The notes: generated by a model not told the origin, from the sequence alone. A DNA stretch of 46,331 nt from Aneurinibacillus thermoaerophilus (GCF_900099925.1 NZ_FNDE01000031.1:1-46331), one strand, 5' to 3'; counted from the first letter of the stretch, positions 16,642 to 26,458 are shown. Translations and numbers: made by a program.

Positions 16642-16672
16642 AAAAAAAAAAGCGGCAGTTTCAGCCGCCGCT
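16642..16672 (-). terminator. Terminator after mutS2
   Basis: AGCGGC/GCCGCT arms (16667-16672 with 16651-16656) are followed on the minus strand by a run of about ten Ts. Confidence 0.8.
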
Positions 16673-16679
16673 CTCTCCG

Positions 16680-19040
16680 CTATTTCAATTCCACAATCGT
16701 GGCGCCAAGCCCACCTTCGCCCTGCCCGCCCCAACGGAACGATTTCACAAGCCGATGGTTACGCAAATATTTCTGCACGCCGAGCCCCAGAGCGCCTGTT
16801 CCTTTGCCATGAATAATGGACACTTGATTCAATCCGCTGAGCACTGCCTCATCCAGATACTTGTCAATCCGGATAATGGCTTCTTCTACCGTATGGCCGC
16901 GCACATCAAGCTCCATGCGTACCGGTTCGCGCGCAGATGTAATGCGCGTAATCTGCTGGGTCGCTTGCGGCCTTGCCGATTTAAGCTTTTCCAAATTATC
17001 GGCTTTGACATTCATTTTAACAATACCAATTTGTACCTGGAACTCGTTGTCGCTCACCTTGCCAACAATCTCACCTTTCTGGTTGAACGACAGCACGCGC
17101 ACTTCATCTCCCACTTCCAACGGCTGCTGATTAAGCGGCACATTCTTCGGCTTCTGCTTTTTCCTTTTGCGCAGCGTGGGCACCGCCTCTTCCAGTCGCT
17201 TGCGCGCTTCAATTAGCTTGTGCTCCTTAATATTGGCGTGCTCTTCTCTCGCGAGCCTCCGCAGGTCAAAAATAATCTGCTCTGCTTCTTTGCGCGCTTT
17301 CTCCACAGCGGCACGCGCCTCTTCTTCCGCCTGCCGGTATAACTGTTCCTTTTTCTCCTCCAAAATGGCTAACTCGCGGGCAAGCTCCTCGCGCGCAAGC
17401 TCCAATTCCGCGCGCAGATGTTCGACCGTGCGCCGTTCCGCCTCCGCTTTACGCTGATTTTCCTCCAGTGAAGCAATCATCGTATCAATTTCAGTTTCTT
17501 CCGTTTTCACGAAATCGCGCGCCTGCTGTAAGATTTTTTCCGGCAGGCCAAGCCGAGAGGCGATGGCAAACGCATTGGAACGGCCTGGGATGCCGACAAG
17601 CAAACGGTACGTTGGACGCAACGTTACTTCATCAAACTCCACGCTCGCGTTCACAATCTGCGGACGATCATAGGCATACGCTTTCAGTTCGCTGTAATGC
17701 GTCGTTGCCACGAGACGGGCGCCGCGCTGATGTACATAATCAATAATCGCCATCGCGAGCGCCGCGCCTTCCGTCGGGTCCGTTCCCGCGCCCAACTCAT
17801 CGAACAACACGAGGCTGCGATTATTCACATGTTGAAGAATATGCGAAATATTGGTCATATGGCTCGAGAACGTACTTAAGCTTTGCTCAATGCTCTGCTC
17901 GTCCCCAATATCAGCATAAACCCCTTCAAAAATCGTCATCTCAGTGCCTTCTTCAGCCGGAATATGAAGTCCCGCCATCGCCATAAGCGAAAACAGGCCG
18001 ACGGTCTTGAGCGAAACGGTCTTCCCCCCCGTATTCGGGCCGGTAACAACGATGGCTGTATAGCTCTTGCCCAGTTCAATGTCGATCGGAACAACCTGCT
18101 CGGCTGGAATAAGCGGATGACGACCTTTCTTAATGCGGAGATAACCTTTATCATTCATCACCGGCTGTATCGCCTTTAGCGCTTGTGCATATGAAGCCTT
18201 AGCGAAAATAAAGTCGGCTTCTGCCAAGCATTCCATATTATGCAGCAACACCTCGGCTACTTCCGCTACTTTCGCCGAAAGCGCGCTCAAAATCTTCTCC
18301 ACTTCACGCGCTTCTTTTAGCTTTAACTCACGCAATTCATTGCTGATATTGACGACAACCTGCGGCTCAATAAACAGTGTCGCACCCGATGAAGATTGGT
18401 CGTGAACAATGCCACCGAACACATGACGGTATTCCTGTTTAACTGGAATAACAAAACGGTCATTACGAATCGTAACGATCGGATCCTGCAACATTTTTTG
18501 CGTATTGCTGTTACGGATCATCTGCTCAAGACGCTCACGGATACGTTTTTCGGCGCCGCGAATTTGCCCCCGTATTTGCGAAAGAGCTGAACTCGCCGAA
18601 TCAACAACTACACCGTTTTCATCGATCGCGCGGTTAATTTCATTTTCCAGGCCTGACAGCCGTTCGACCTGACTTACCAATTCTTTCAAAAGCGGAAGAG
18701 ATTCTTCTTCTGTAATCGAGGCGATAAATGTTTTTAGGCGTCCGCCACCGTACAGCGTAGACGCGATGTCAAGCAATTCAGTCGTATTAAGCACTCCACC
18801 CATGCTCGCTCGTTTACACGCCGAGCGGATATCGCGAATACCGCCGAACGGCACACTTCCACGCAGCCGCAGAACAGTCGTCCCCTCACGTGTCGCTTGT
18901 TGGCGACGTTCCACCTCTTCTAGCTCCGCCACAGGAGTTAATTGCTCTATTTTTTCTCTTCCCAGCGAGGAAGAAGCGTAATCCGCAAGCTGCACAATAA
19001 TTTTATCAAATTCAAGCGTTGACAACGTACGTGCTTCCAA
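16680..19040 (-). CDS. mutS2: MutS2: ribosome-collision / anti-recombination ATPase with Smr domain
   Basis: The 786-aa protein has the MutS2 layout: lever/clamp region, ABC-type ATPase (Walker A GPNTGGKT at 334-341, later LFDELGAGTDPTEG), a long coiled coil (about 510-620) and a C-terminal Smr domain with LDVRGHTVEEA and IHGKGTGALG. It lacks the MutS mismatch-recognition domain. In B. subtilis, MutS2 splits collided ribosomes; in other bacteria it limits recombination. The start is TTG 19040, with AGAGGGG upstream. In B. subtilis the order is mutSB-polX-cvpA; here polX is missing and a transporter/LysR pair sits in between. Confidence 0.95.
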   Translation of the reverse strand: MEARTLSTLEFDKIIVQLADYASSSLGREKIEQLTPVAELEEVERRQQATREGTTVLRLRGSVPFGGIRDIRSACKRASMGGVLNTTELLDIASTLYGGGRLKTFIASITEEESLPLLKELVSQVERLSGLENEINRAIDENGVVVDSASSALSQIRGQIRGAEKRIRERLEQMIRNSNTQKMLQDPIVTIRNDRFVIPVKQEYRHVFGGIVHDQSSSGATLFIEPQVVVNISNELRELKLKEAREVEKILSALSAKVAEVAEVLLHNMECLAEADFIFAKASYAQALKAIQPVMNDKGYLRIKKGRHPLIPAEQVVPIDIELGKSYTAIVVTGPNTGGKTVSLKTVGLFSLMAMAGLHIPAEEGTEMTIFEGVYADIGDEQSIEQSLSTFSSHMTNISHILQHVNNRSLVLFDELGAGTDPTEGAALAMAIIDYVHQRGARLVATTHYSELKAYAYDRPQIVNASVEFDEVTLRPTYRLLVGIPGRSNAFAIASRLGLPEKILQQARDFVKTEETEIDTMIASLEENQRKAEAERRTVEHLRAELELAREELARELAILEEKKEQLYRQAEEEARAAVEKARKEAEQIIFDLRRLAREEHANIKEHKLIEARKRLEEAVPTLRKRKKQKPKNVPLNQQPLEVGDEVRVLSFNQKGEIVGKVSDNEFQVQIGIVKMNVKADNLEKLKSARPQATQQITRITSAREPVRMELDVRGHTVEEAIIRIDKYLDEAVLSGLNQVSIIHGKGTGALGLGVQKYLRNHRLVKSFRWGGQGEGGLGATIVELK

Positions 19041-19176
19041 CAGAAAACCCCTCTCTACTATAAGTGTGAATAGGGGAGCCTCTTCTTTCTCTCATCCTCT
19101 ATTCGCAATATGGTGGCTACTTTTCGCCCCTTTGCTATTATATCATTGGCTGCAAGAAGATTTCTCGCTATTACGC

Positions 19177-20451
19177 TTATCTTCCGGCTTTACTTGTATT
19201 TTTTTTCTGAAAATGCCAGGACAACCAGCAAAAAACGGCGATTGTCAAAGGATAAAGCATGGACCAGCCCGTAAACGGAAAGACCGCCGCTGTTAGTAAA
19301 AAGGAAAGCCAACTAATGCCCATACCTAATCGGCTGTCCCGCAGCAAGCGGATACCGGCCGCGCAACCGCCTAAATAAGTCAGAATAAAGGTTGCGTTCG
19401 GCAATTGGATTAATGTCTTCAAAGATATGATTTCTGTGCTATATAATGTCAGCACAAGCGCAAAACATGCGGCTAGAAACAACAGTCCACCCACCGGAGT
19501 GCCCTGCCGCGCTGAAAGGCGGCTAAACCATTCCGGCGCCATCCCTTCTTTCGCCAGCGCATAAGCGAGGCGGGAAGCCGCTCCTATATACGCGATAATC
19601 GTCGCTGTACAAATAAATATTCCTGTAATTCCCACTACAATAGCTCCGCTCGTTCCAAACAATCGTTCAATAATCAGCACCAGTGAAACAGAAGAAGCGA
19701 AGGCACCGTAGCTCCCGGTGCCAACGGTAGCGAACGCGGTAAAAAAATAAAGCAAGCCAACAATCACCGCAGCGACCGATACGCCTTTCACTGCTTCGCG
19801 CTGCGGATCCACAAACTCTTCCGATAAATGCGAGACCGCTTCCCAACCGATGAAACACCAAAATAAAAGCGCAGCCGCTTGCCCGACACTTGCCCAGCCA
19901 TGCGGCATAAACGGCACAAAGTGAGCTTTCTCAATAGAAGGAACGGCACCCACGACAGCAGTCAACAGTACGGAAGCAATTGCCGCCACAACCGCCACCT
20001 GTACCATACCTGCCACTTTCATGCCAAGGAAATTGACCAGCAGCGCACACCCCAGCATGATAGCAGCAGTAGCAATCACCGCACCCCGGCTTAGCCCAAA
20101 TGCCGCCGCCATATATCCGGCGCCTGTCAGAGCAGCTACCGGGGCGCCGATCGGCACCGCCATCAAGAAAAACCATCCGATGAGCGAACCGGTTTTCGGA
20201 TGAAATGCGCGGCTGACAAAGTACGCGACCCCGCCCGCGTTCGGAAAACGGGCAGACAGCAAGCCCATCACCAGCGCCATCGGCAACACTAACACCGCCA
20301 TGATTGCCCAGGCTAGCAAAGATGCCGGTCCAGCTATTTCTGCTGCAAGTCCCGGTACCAGTAAAACGCCAGAACCGAGAACCGCTCCGATATAAAGTGC
20401 CACCGCTTGCGGCAAGCCAATTGATTTTTTTAACTTTCCTGTCGTTTCCAT
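19177..20451 (-). CDS. yjeH: APC-superfamily amino-acid exporter, YjeH-like
   Basis: A 424-aa polytopic protein with about 12 membrane segments. The conserved helix-1 break is GAVLGSGVLLVPGLAA, followed by PNAGGVAYFVSRAF and LFWCFIGWEAVSHLSEEF. These align by eye with E. coli YjeH, an exporter of methionine and branched-chain amino acids, rather than with uptake permeases. An AAGGAGA site precedes the ATG. It is divergent from a LysR regulator with a clear LysR-type dyad between them. The probable role is export of neutral amino acids; this is by homology. Confidence 0.85.
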   Translation of the reverse strand: METTGKLKKSIGLPQAVALYIGAVLGSGVLLVPGLAAEIAGPASLLAWAIMAVLVLPMALVMGLLSARFPNAGGVAYFVSRAFHPKTGSLIGWFFLMAVPIGAPVAALTGAGYMAAAFGLSRGAVIATAAIMLGCALLVNFLGMKVAGMVQVAVVAAIASVLLTAVVGAVPSIEKAHFVPFMPHGWASVGQAAALLFWCFIGWEAVSHLSEEFVDPQREAVKGVSVAAVIVGLLYFFTAFATVGTGSYGAFASSVSLVLIIERLFGTSGAIVVGITGIFICTATIIAYIGAASRLAYALAKEGMAPEWFSRLSARQGTPVGGLLFLAACFALVLTLYSTEIISLKTLIQLPNATFILTYLGGCAAGIRLLRDSRLGMGISWLSFLLTAAVFPFTGWSMLYPLTIAVFCWLSWHFQKKNTSKAGR

Positions 20452-20514
20452 TTCCTGTTATCTCCTTTTTTCATCATATATCTTGCTTTCTTTACCATCG
20501 TAACTGATAATAAT

Positions 20515-20535
20515 ATCATCGGTAAAACAGATGAT
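20515..20535. promoter_or_regulatory. LysR-type T-N11-A operator
   Basis: ATCAT and ATGAT are separated by exactly 11 bases, a perfect T-N11-A dyad in the 129-bp divergent gap between the exporter and the LysR gene. A second overlapping dyad, TCATCGG/CCGATGA (20516-20522 / 20537-20543), and further CCGATG copies extend towards the LysR start. This arrangement would suit both autoregulation and control of the exporter. Confidence 0.65.
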
Positions 20536-20580
20536 TCCGATGAAAATCTATCAATAAAACCGATGAAAAAAGGAGGAACA

Positions 20581-21483
20581 ATGGAACTCCGTAATCTACA
20601 TACATTCAAGGTTGTCGCCGAGGTAAAAGGATTTACAAAGGCGGCGGAACTGTTGTCGTACGCGCAATCAAGCGTAACCGCCCAGATTCAATCGCTTGAA
20701 GAAGAACTGAAGACCCGTCTGTTCGATCGTCTCGGAAAAAAAGTCATACTAACCACCGCCGGAGAGAAACTTCTTTCCTACGCAACCCAAATCCTTGAAC
20801 TGCATGACGCTGCCATACAAGCAATTACATCTGACTCCGTCCCGGCTGGAACACTGATCATCGGCGCACCGGAATCGCTCGCCGCTTTTCGGTTGCCGGC
20901 CATTATCCGCGAATACACAACCCTTTATCCACAGGTAAAAATTATTCTTAGACCCGGAGTCTGTTGGGAACTGCGGAGCCTAGCGCGCAACGGCGAGCTT
21001 GACGTGGTATTCTTGCTGGAGCCGGAAGCGCAGGAAGCCGATCTCTATATTGAGACGCTTGCAACCGAAAAAATGGTAATTATTGCACCGCCGGAACATC
21101 CATTGGCTACAGGTAAGAATATTAAAACACCGGAACTAAAAAACGAAACATTTCTGCATACGGAGCCCGGGTGCAGCTATCGCACACTATTTGAAGCACA
21201 TCTTAACAGTTGTGGCGTGTTTCCCGGTTCTGACCTTGAGTTTTGGAGCATTGAAGCGATTAAGAACTGCGTTATGTCAGGACTCGGTCTCTCATTTCTC
21301 CCTTTGATTACAGTCGAAAAAGAAATCATGGAAGGAAAAATAGCTGCGCTCGACTGGGACGACAGCGCCTGCCGCGTAGCCACACAAATGGCGTATCATA
21401 AGAAAAAATGGCTGTCTCCCGCATTAAAAGAATTTCTATCGCTTGTAGGTCAGCATGCAAAACGCTGGCGGCAACAAACATAA
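20581..21483 (+). CDS. LysR-family transcriptional regulator
   Basis: About 300 aa. The N-terminal winged helix (about 1-60) has the classical FTKAAELLSYAQSSVTAQIQ recognition region. The co-inducer-binding domain follows (about 90-290). The start at 20581 lies eight bases after AAAGGAGG; an in-frame ATG six codons upstream precedes the ribosome site and is not used. It is divergent from the YjeH-like exporter, with its operator in between, so it probably activates that gene in response to an amino acid. Downstream it meets the cvpA terminator from the opposite strand. Confidence 0.9.
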   Translation: MELRNLHTFKVVAEVKGFTKAAELLSYAQSSVTAQIQSLEEELKTRLFDRLGKKVILTTAGEKLLSYATQILELHDAAIQAITSDSVPAGTLIIGAPESLAAFRLPAIIREYTTLYPQVKIILRPGVCWELRSLARNGELDVVFLLEPEAQEADLYIETLATEKMVIIAPPEHPLATGKNIKTPELKNETFLHTEPGCSYRTLFEAHLNSCGVFPGSDLEFWSIEAIKNCVMSGLGLSFLPLITVEKEIMEGKIAALDWDDSACRVATQMAYHKKKWLSPALKEFLSLVGQHAKRWRQQT

Positions 21484-21542
21484 ATGAGCGAACTCAAAAT
21501 CCGTATTGCCAAACCCCCTGTTTTTTCGTCTAAAAAATAATT

Positions 21543-21582
21543 CTAAAAAAAGCCGCTGCGAAATGATGTGCCGCAGCGGCTT
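21543..21582 (-). terminator. Terminator after zapA-cvpA, facing lysR
   Basis: A perfect 11-bp stem (21550-21560 / 21572-21582) is followed on the minus strand by seven Ts. In the plus direction it ends in only two Ts, so it mainly serves cvpA. Confidence 0.85.
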
Positions 21583-21598
21583 CCCGTTCTTCTGTTCA

Positions 21599-22168
21599 TT
21601 ATAATAAATTGGAGGATCGACCCGTAGACAGTGGACTTTGTATCATTTCTTTTATCCATTGGAACAAATCAGAGGAATACGATGTAGCGTATGAAGCGAG
21701 CAAAGACCCGTTTATCGTTTCTTGCACAGCCTCTACAGGCAACAGAGAGGCGACGATAAGAAGCACAAACAAAATAAGCCCATTTTTAACAAGGCCGATC
21801 ACCCCGCCTGCCAGGTTATTAACAACAGAAAGTCCCGGCAGCCGCGCCGCACTATCCAAAAAGCCACCCACAAACCGAACCGCAAGCCCTGTAGCAAGCG
21901 CAAGCAAAACAAAGGCCGCAACATTATAAATGGCCTGTTGAATAAATGGGAATCCGGCCACTTCAGAAAATGTACCGTTCACCTCCGCTTTAGCAAACGG
22001 AAACCACTCCGCGAGTCGTACTGCAACCGGACGATAACACAAAAATGCGACAAGAAACGAAGCAATCATGCTGACGATGCGTACCAGTTGTCCTACGAGT
22101 CCTTGTCTGTACCCTCGCCATCCGCTAAATAACAATACCACGATCAGGACAATATCAAGAATGTTCAT
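21599..22168 (-). CDS. cvpA: CvpA family membrane protein
   Basis: A 189-aa protein with four to five membrane segments and the family opening DIVLIVVLLFSGWRGYRQGLVG. It has LPGLSVVNNLAGGVIGLVKNG in the second half. It corresponds to B. subtilis YshB. The molecular role is unsettled; in E. coli CvpA is tied to colicin V export and envelope stress. It starts 8 bp after the zapA stop, so the two are co-transcribed. Confidence 0.88.
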   Translation of the reverse strand: MNILDIVLIVVLLFSGWRGYRQGLVGQLVRIVSMIASFLVAFLCYRPVAVRLAEWFPFAKAEVNGTFSEVAGFPFIQQAIYNVAAFVLLALATGLAVRFVGGFLDSAARLPGLSVVNNLAGGVIGLVKNGLILFVLLIVASLLPVEAVQETINGSLLASYATSYSSDLFQWIKEMIQSPLSTGRSSNLL

Positions 22169-22176
22169 GCTGAATC

Positions 22177-22500
22177 TTACTCCTCGTTCATTTCGTTCTT
22201 CTCTTCCCCGTCTCTGTTCTCCCCTTCCTCTTCTTCTGTCTCTTTCGCCGTTTTCTCCAAAAGTTTAATCAGTTCCTCATATTCCATGCGCAAGCGAAAA
22301 TATTCATCCGCCATATTCAGCGCGGCGAGTACCGCCAGTTTATTCGTATCAAGCCGGGGATTCGCTTCCGAAATCTTCCGCATCTTGTCGTCCACATACC
22401 CGGCGATCATCCGCATATGGGAAGAGCTGCTATCTCCTTTCATCGTGTAGTATTGTCCGTATATTTCAACTACCACTCTTTCTTTGTTCTGTCCTGACAC
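22177..22500 (-). CDS. zapA: Cell-division protein ZapA
   Basis: The 107-aa protein binds and bundles FtsZ at the division ring. It has the VVVEIYGQYYTMKGDSS N-terminal strand pair, then a long helix (about 45-90) for tetramer formation. The C-terminus is an acidic tail rich in Glu, Asn and Arg, longer than usual. The start is GTG 22500, six bases from GGAGGA. B. subtilis YshA lies at the same place. The rnhC gene, usually between zapA and pheT on the opposite strand, is absent here. Confidence 0.92.
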   Translation of the reverse strand: MSGQNKERVVVEIYGQYYTMKGDSSSSHMRMIAGYVDDKMRKISEANPRLDTNKLAVLAALNMADEYFRLRMEYEELIKLLEKTAKETEEEEGENRDGEEKNEMNEE

Positions 22501-22596
22501 AATACGTCCTCCTCACGTCCTTTTCCATAACTATATTCTACACAATAACACAAATAAGGAAAGCTCGGAAAATGAAAAGGGCCACAAAAATGAGAA

Positions 22597-22636
22597 CAAA
22601 AAAAGGAGGCAATCGCCTCATGCGTTCCTCCTTTTT
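22597..22636 (-). terminator. Terminator after pheST
   Basis: The inverted repeat AAAAAGGAGG / CCTCCTTTTT with a 17-nt loop ends in a T tract on the minus strand. The arms contain Shine-Dalgarno-like AGGAGG but no ORF follows. Confidence 0.8.
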
Positions 22637-22659
22637 ATAAATATACAACCGTTCATTGT

Positions 22660-25086
22660 CTACCCGCGCAATTCGGCGCCGCACTCCTCCGCGAGCGCTC
22701 TGACCACTTTGTCATGCACAGCCTGTACTTCCTCATCCGTAAGCGTCTTTTCCGGATCGCGATACGTGCAGGACAGCGCCACGCTTTTCTTATTCACGCC
22801 CAGTTTGTCATCCACGTACACGTCGAAGATACGCACAGATTCCAGCCATTCCCCGGCTGTTTCCTCAATGATATTTTGCAGCGTGCCCGCGCTTACATTA
22901 CGGTCCACAACAACCGCAATATCACGGCTAATAGCCGGGTATTTGGGCAGCGGCATCATGCCCTGGTGCATGGTTGCAAGCTCCATCAGCAAATCAGCAT
23001 CCAGTTGGAAGACGTACGTTTCTCCTACATCGTACTTCTGCTCCGCTACCGGATGCACTTGGCCAAGATATCCCGCCGTTTTTCCCTGCAAAACAACATA
23101 CGCTGTTCTGCCCGGATGCATGCCAGCCAAATCTTTCGCCGGACGATACTCGATTCCGGTAATGCCGAGACGATTGAAAAGAACATCTAGAATGCCTTTT
23201 ACCAAATAAAAATCAACCGGTTCAGCTTTTTGCTGCCAGTGCGGCCCGACCCAGTTGCCAGTCAGCAAGCCGGCAAGCGCCAGCTTTTCTTCAGGCAGCT
23301 TTGTCAATGTTTCTTCATCAGTCAAAAACACTTTGCCAAGTTCAAACAACGCCAAATCACGCTGTTTACGGTTCATATTATACGCAGCTGTCTCCAGCAA
23401 ATGCGGCAACAAATTCGTACGCAATACGCTTCGTTCTTCACTCATCGGCATCGCCAGCGGAATTGGCTTCGTTTCCCGATATACAGTCGCAAAGTCGAAA
23501 GCGATATCCGGATGGGTAAAAGAATATGTGTTAACTTCATCCAATCCCGCACCGTTAAGGACTTGGCGAATGGTTCGGCGCAGCATCTGCTCACGGGTAA
23601 GCAATCCTTGCGTATTGTCACCGTACGGCATCGTAGTCGGAATATGGTCGTATCCGTACAAACGGGCCACCTCTTCAATCAAATCCACTTCGCGCGTAAT
23701 ATCCTGACGGCGTGTCGGAACAGTCACAGTAATCACTTCGCCTTCCGTCTTATACGTGAACGCCAAACGTTCAAAAATCGACGTTACATCCTCCAGGGAG
23801 AGGCTGGTACCGAGCAAATCGTTTAGACGAGACAAACGCAATACGATTTTTTTGTCTTCTGGCGCCTCGATGATCTGATCAGACACGCCTCGTGCAACTT
23901 GACCGCCTGCCAGTTCCACCATCAAAGCGGCAGCACGATTCAGTGCATATTCCACGCCTTTCGGATCGACTTCTTTTTCGAAGCGCAGGCTCGCTTCGGA
24001 GCGAAGGCCAAGTTTACGCGCGGTTTTGCGAATGGAAGAGGCAGCAAAATGGGCGGACTCTAACAAAATTGTGTCCGTTTTGTCCGTCACCTCTGAGTTG
24101 GCGCCACCCATTACGCCCGCAATACCGAGCGGTTTAACACCGTCCGTAATCAGCAGCATTTCCTCATCCAGCGTACGTTCTACATCATCTAGCGTTACGA
24201 TTCCTTCGCCTGGCTTAGCAAGACGAACCACGACGCGCCCGTTCTCCACTTTCGAGTAATCAAATGCATGCAACGGTTGCCCTGTTTCTAGCATAACGTA
24301 ATTTGTAATGTCTACCACATTGTTAATGGGACGCACTCCAGCTGCCATCAGCCGATTCTGCATCCAGATCGGGGACGGGCCGAGCTTAACACCGGAAACC
24401 AAACGCGCCATGTAACGACGGCAATGATCCGGCGCTGTAATTTCCACTTCTACTTTGCCATCAATTGGCTCTCCTGTCTCAGCAACAGCTATGTCCGGAA
24501 GTTTTACCTTTCGGCCAAGAATAGCGGCCACTTCGTATGCTACGCCGATCATGCTTAAGCAATCCGAACGGTTCGGCGTCAGGCCAAGTTCCAGAACTAC
24601 ATCATCAAGACCAAGAACCGGTTCTATCGGTTGACCAACTTCCAAATCTTCCGGCAGCACAAGAATCCCTTCCTGGATTTCCTTCGGCATCAGCTTATCA
24701 TTGATGCCAAGCTCTTTTGCTGAACAAATCATGCCATTTGATTCTACGCCACGCAGCTTCGCTTTTTTAATTTTGAAGTCTCCCGGCAGTTTGGCGCCCA
24801 CCAAAGCGACAGGTACTTTCTGGCCGGCCGCCACGTTTTTGGCGCCGCAGACGATTTGCAATCGTTCGCCGTCCCCTACGTCCACCTGGCATACGTTCAG
24901 CTTATCTGCATCCGGGTGCTTTTCTTTTTCGGCCACGTAACCGACCACCACTTTGCTTACGCCCTTATTTACATATTCGACCGCTTCGACTTCGATGCCG
25001 CTGCGGGTTAACTTCTCTGCCAGCTCCTCCGGGGTAACGCCGGAGAGGTCAACATATTGCGCTAACCAATTATACGAAACCTTCAT
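22660..25086 (-). CDS. pheT: Phenylalanyl-tRNA synthetase beta subunit
   Basis: The 808-aa beta chain of the alpha2beta2 enzyme charging tRNA-Phe. Domains in order are B1 with the EMAP/OB-type tRNA-binding fold (about 40-150, VGYVAEKEKHPDADKLNVCQVD), B3/B4 editing (about 210-380, RPINNVVDITNYVMLETGQPLHAFD), B5, a catalytic-like core and a C-terminal anticodon-binding FDX domain (about 715-808, YPAISRDIAVVVD). Length is normal. It lies 15 bp after pheS and shares the T-box leader upstream of that gene. Confidence 0.98.
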   Translation of the reverse strand: MKVSYNWLAQYVDLSGVTPEELAEKLTRSGIEVEAVEYVNKGVSKVVVGYVAEKEKHPDADKLNVCQVDVGDGERLQIVCGAKNVAAGQKVPVALVGAKLPGDFKIKKAKLRGVESNGMICSAKELGINDKLMPKEIQEGILVLPEDLEVGQPIEPVLGLDDVVLELGLTPNRSDCLSMIGVAYEVAAILGRKVKLPDIAVAETGEPIDGKVEVEITAPDHCRRYMARLVSGVKLGPSPIWMQNRLMAAGVRPINNVVDITNYVMLETGQPLHAFDYSKVENGRVVVRLAKPGEGIVTLDDVERTLDEEMLLITDGVKPLGIAGVMGGANSEVTDKTDTILLESAHFAASSIRKTARKLGLRSEASLRFEKEVDPKGVEYALNRAAALMVELAGGQVARGVSDQIIEAPEDKKIVLRLSRLNDLLGTSLSLEDVTSIFERLAFTYKTEGEVITVTVPTRRQDITREVDLIEEVARLYGYDHIPTTMPYGDNTQGLLTREQMLRRTIRQVLNGAGLDEVNTYSFTHPDIAFDFATVYRETKPIPLAMPMSEERSVLRTNLLPHLLETAAYNMNRKQRDLALFELGKVFLTDEETLTKLPEEKLALAGLLTGNWVGPHWQQKAEPVDFYLVKGILDVLFNRLGITGIEYRPAKDLAGMHPGRTAYVVLQGKTAGYLGQVHPVAEQKYDVGETYVFQLDADLLMELATMHQGMMPLPKYPAISRDIAVVVDRNVSAGTLQNIIEETAGEWLESVRIFDVYVDDKLGVNKKSVALSCTYRDPEKTLTDEEVQAVHDKVVRALAEECGAELRG

Positions 25087-25101
25087 CGTTTTCCATCCTC
25101 C

Positions 25102-26136
25102 TTATACCCGGTTGAATTGCTTCAAGAAGCGTACATCGTTCGTGTAGAAATGACGAATATCGTCAATACCGTACTTTAAAAGCGCGATCCGATCGATTCC
25201 CATCCCGAAAGCAAAACCTGTGTATTTCTCGGAGTCGTATCCTGCCATTTCCAGCACGCGCGGATGCACCATGCCCGATCCTAAAATTTCAATCCAGCCC
25301 GTATGTTTACATGTCCGGCACCCTTTGCCGCCGCACATGCTACAAGATACATCAACTTCCGCGCTAGGTTCCGTAAACGGGAAAAAACTCGGACGCAGGC
25401 GAATTTGCGTATTTTCCCCAAACATCTGACGCGCAAAGCTGAGCAATACTCCTTTTAGATCACTCATGCGCACGTTTTCGCCCACCATTAATCCTTCTAC
25501 CTGATTAAATACATGGGAGTGGGTCGCATCATCGTCATCACGACGATATACGCGGCCGGGACAAATAATCTTAACCGGAACCTTACCTTTCATTTTTTCC
25601 ATTGTGCGAACCTGAACCGGCGAGGTATGAGTACGAAGTAATATTTCTTCCGTAATATAGAACGAATCCTGCATATCACGCGCCGGATGGTCTTTCGGTA
25701 AATTCAGAGTTTCAAAGTTATAGTAATCGGTTTCGACTTCCGGACCTTCGGCTACTGTAAAGCCCATGCCTAAAAAAATATCCTCGATTTGCTCTGTTAC
25801 AAGCGTAAGTGGGTGGCGGTTGCCAATATGAACGGTACGCCCTGGCAGTGTTACGTCAATCGTTTCACTTGCCAGCTTCGCTTCCACTTCCGCCCGCTCG
25901 GCCGCCTCTCTTTTCTCTTCCAGCTTGCTTTCAATCGCTGCACGTACTTCATTGCCTAACTGTCCGATCACCGGTCGTTCTTCCGGGGATAATTTGCCCA
26001 TACCACGCAAAATTTCGGTTAACAAACCTTTTTTGCCAAGATATTTTACCCGCAATTCCTGCACCTGCGCGGTTCGCTCGATTTGTTCCAGCTCTTTTAG
26101 CGCTTCAGCTTTCAAAGCTTCCAGTCTTTCGCGCAC
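25102..26136 (-). CDS. pheS: Phenylalanyl-tRNA synthetase alpha subunit
   Basis: Catalytic subunit of the class II synthetase, 344 aa, the standard length. The N-terminal coiled coil (about 1-85) is followed by the catalytic domain. Motif 1 region is GNRHPLT; motif 2 is [20 protein letters not shown] with [11 protein letters not shown]; motif 3 is [19 protein letters not shown] treble-Cys segment, [18 protein letters not shown] (about 268-285), lies before motif 3. It starts at GTG 26136 after AAGGAGG; the frame runs on eight codons upstream without a ribosome site. Expression is controlled by the Phe T-box. Confidence 0.98.
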   Translation of the reverse strand: MRERLEALKAEALKELEQIERTAQVQELRVKYLGKKGLLTEILRGMGKLSPEERPVIGQLGNEVRAAIESKLEEKREAAERAEVEAKLASETIDVTLPGRTVHIGNRHPLTLVTEQIEDIFLGMGFTVAEGPEVETDYYNFETLNLPKDHPARDMQDSFYITEEILLRTHTSPVQVRTMEKMKGKVPVKIICPGRVYRRDDDDATHSHVFNQVEGLMVGENVRMSDLKGVLLSFARQMFGENTQIRLRPSFFPFTEPSAEVDVSCSMCGGKGCRTCKHTGWIEILGSGMVHPRVLEMAGYDSEKYTGFAFGMGIDRIALLKYGIDDIRHFYTNDVRFLKQFNRV

Positions 26137-26172
26137 AATATATCCCTCCTTAAAATACACACTGTTTATACG

Positions 26173-26452
26173 AAAATAAAAAAACTCTCACCCGGTAAGG
26201 GGCGAGAGGTCGCGGTACCACCCTTGTTCAAGAACAGGCCAAATCCTGCTCTTATCTCATTGCGCTGATAACGGACAGCTTCCGGCATTCCCCCTACTTT
26301 ACCATTCAGGGGCCGACTCGGGAGTGAATTCGGTGAATGGCCAATCTCAAGAATGCTTCCAGTCGCGGCATTCTCTCCCTGGGAGCGCCTCTTTCACGTA
26401 CTTGTCTCCGTCATTGCCTTTCTCAATGATATTTGCTGTAAGAACTATTTTA
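26173..26452 (-). promoter_or_regulatory. T-box leader, tRNA-Phe specific, upstream of pheST
   Basis: The canonical T-box AAGGGTGGTACCGCG lies on the minus strand at 26225-26211. It is followed by a terminator (arms 26185-26193 and 26100s opposite, then seven Ts at 26184-26178). The specifier region reads GAATTCA: UUC codon (Phe) at 26328-26330 side of 26326-26331, followed by the invariant A and CTCCCGAG. Uncharged tRNA-Phe would stabilise the antiterminator and switch pheST on. Confidence 0.93.
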
Positions 26453-26458
26453 GGACTG

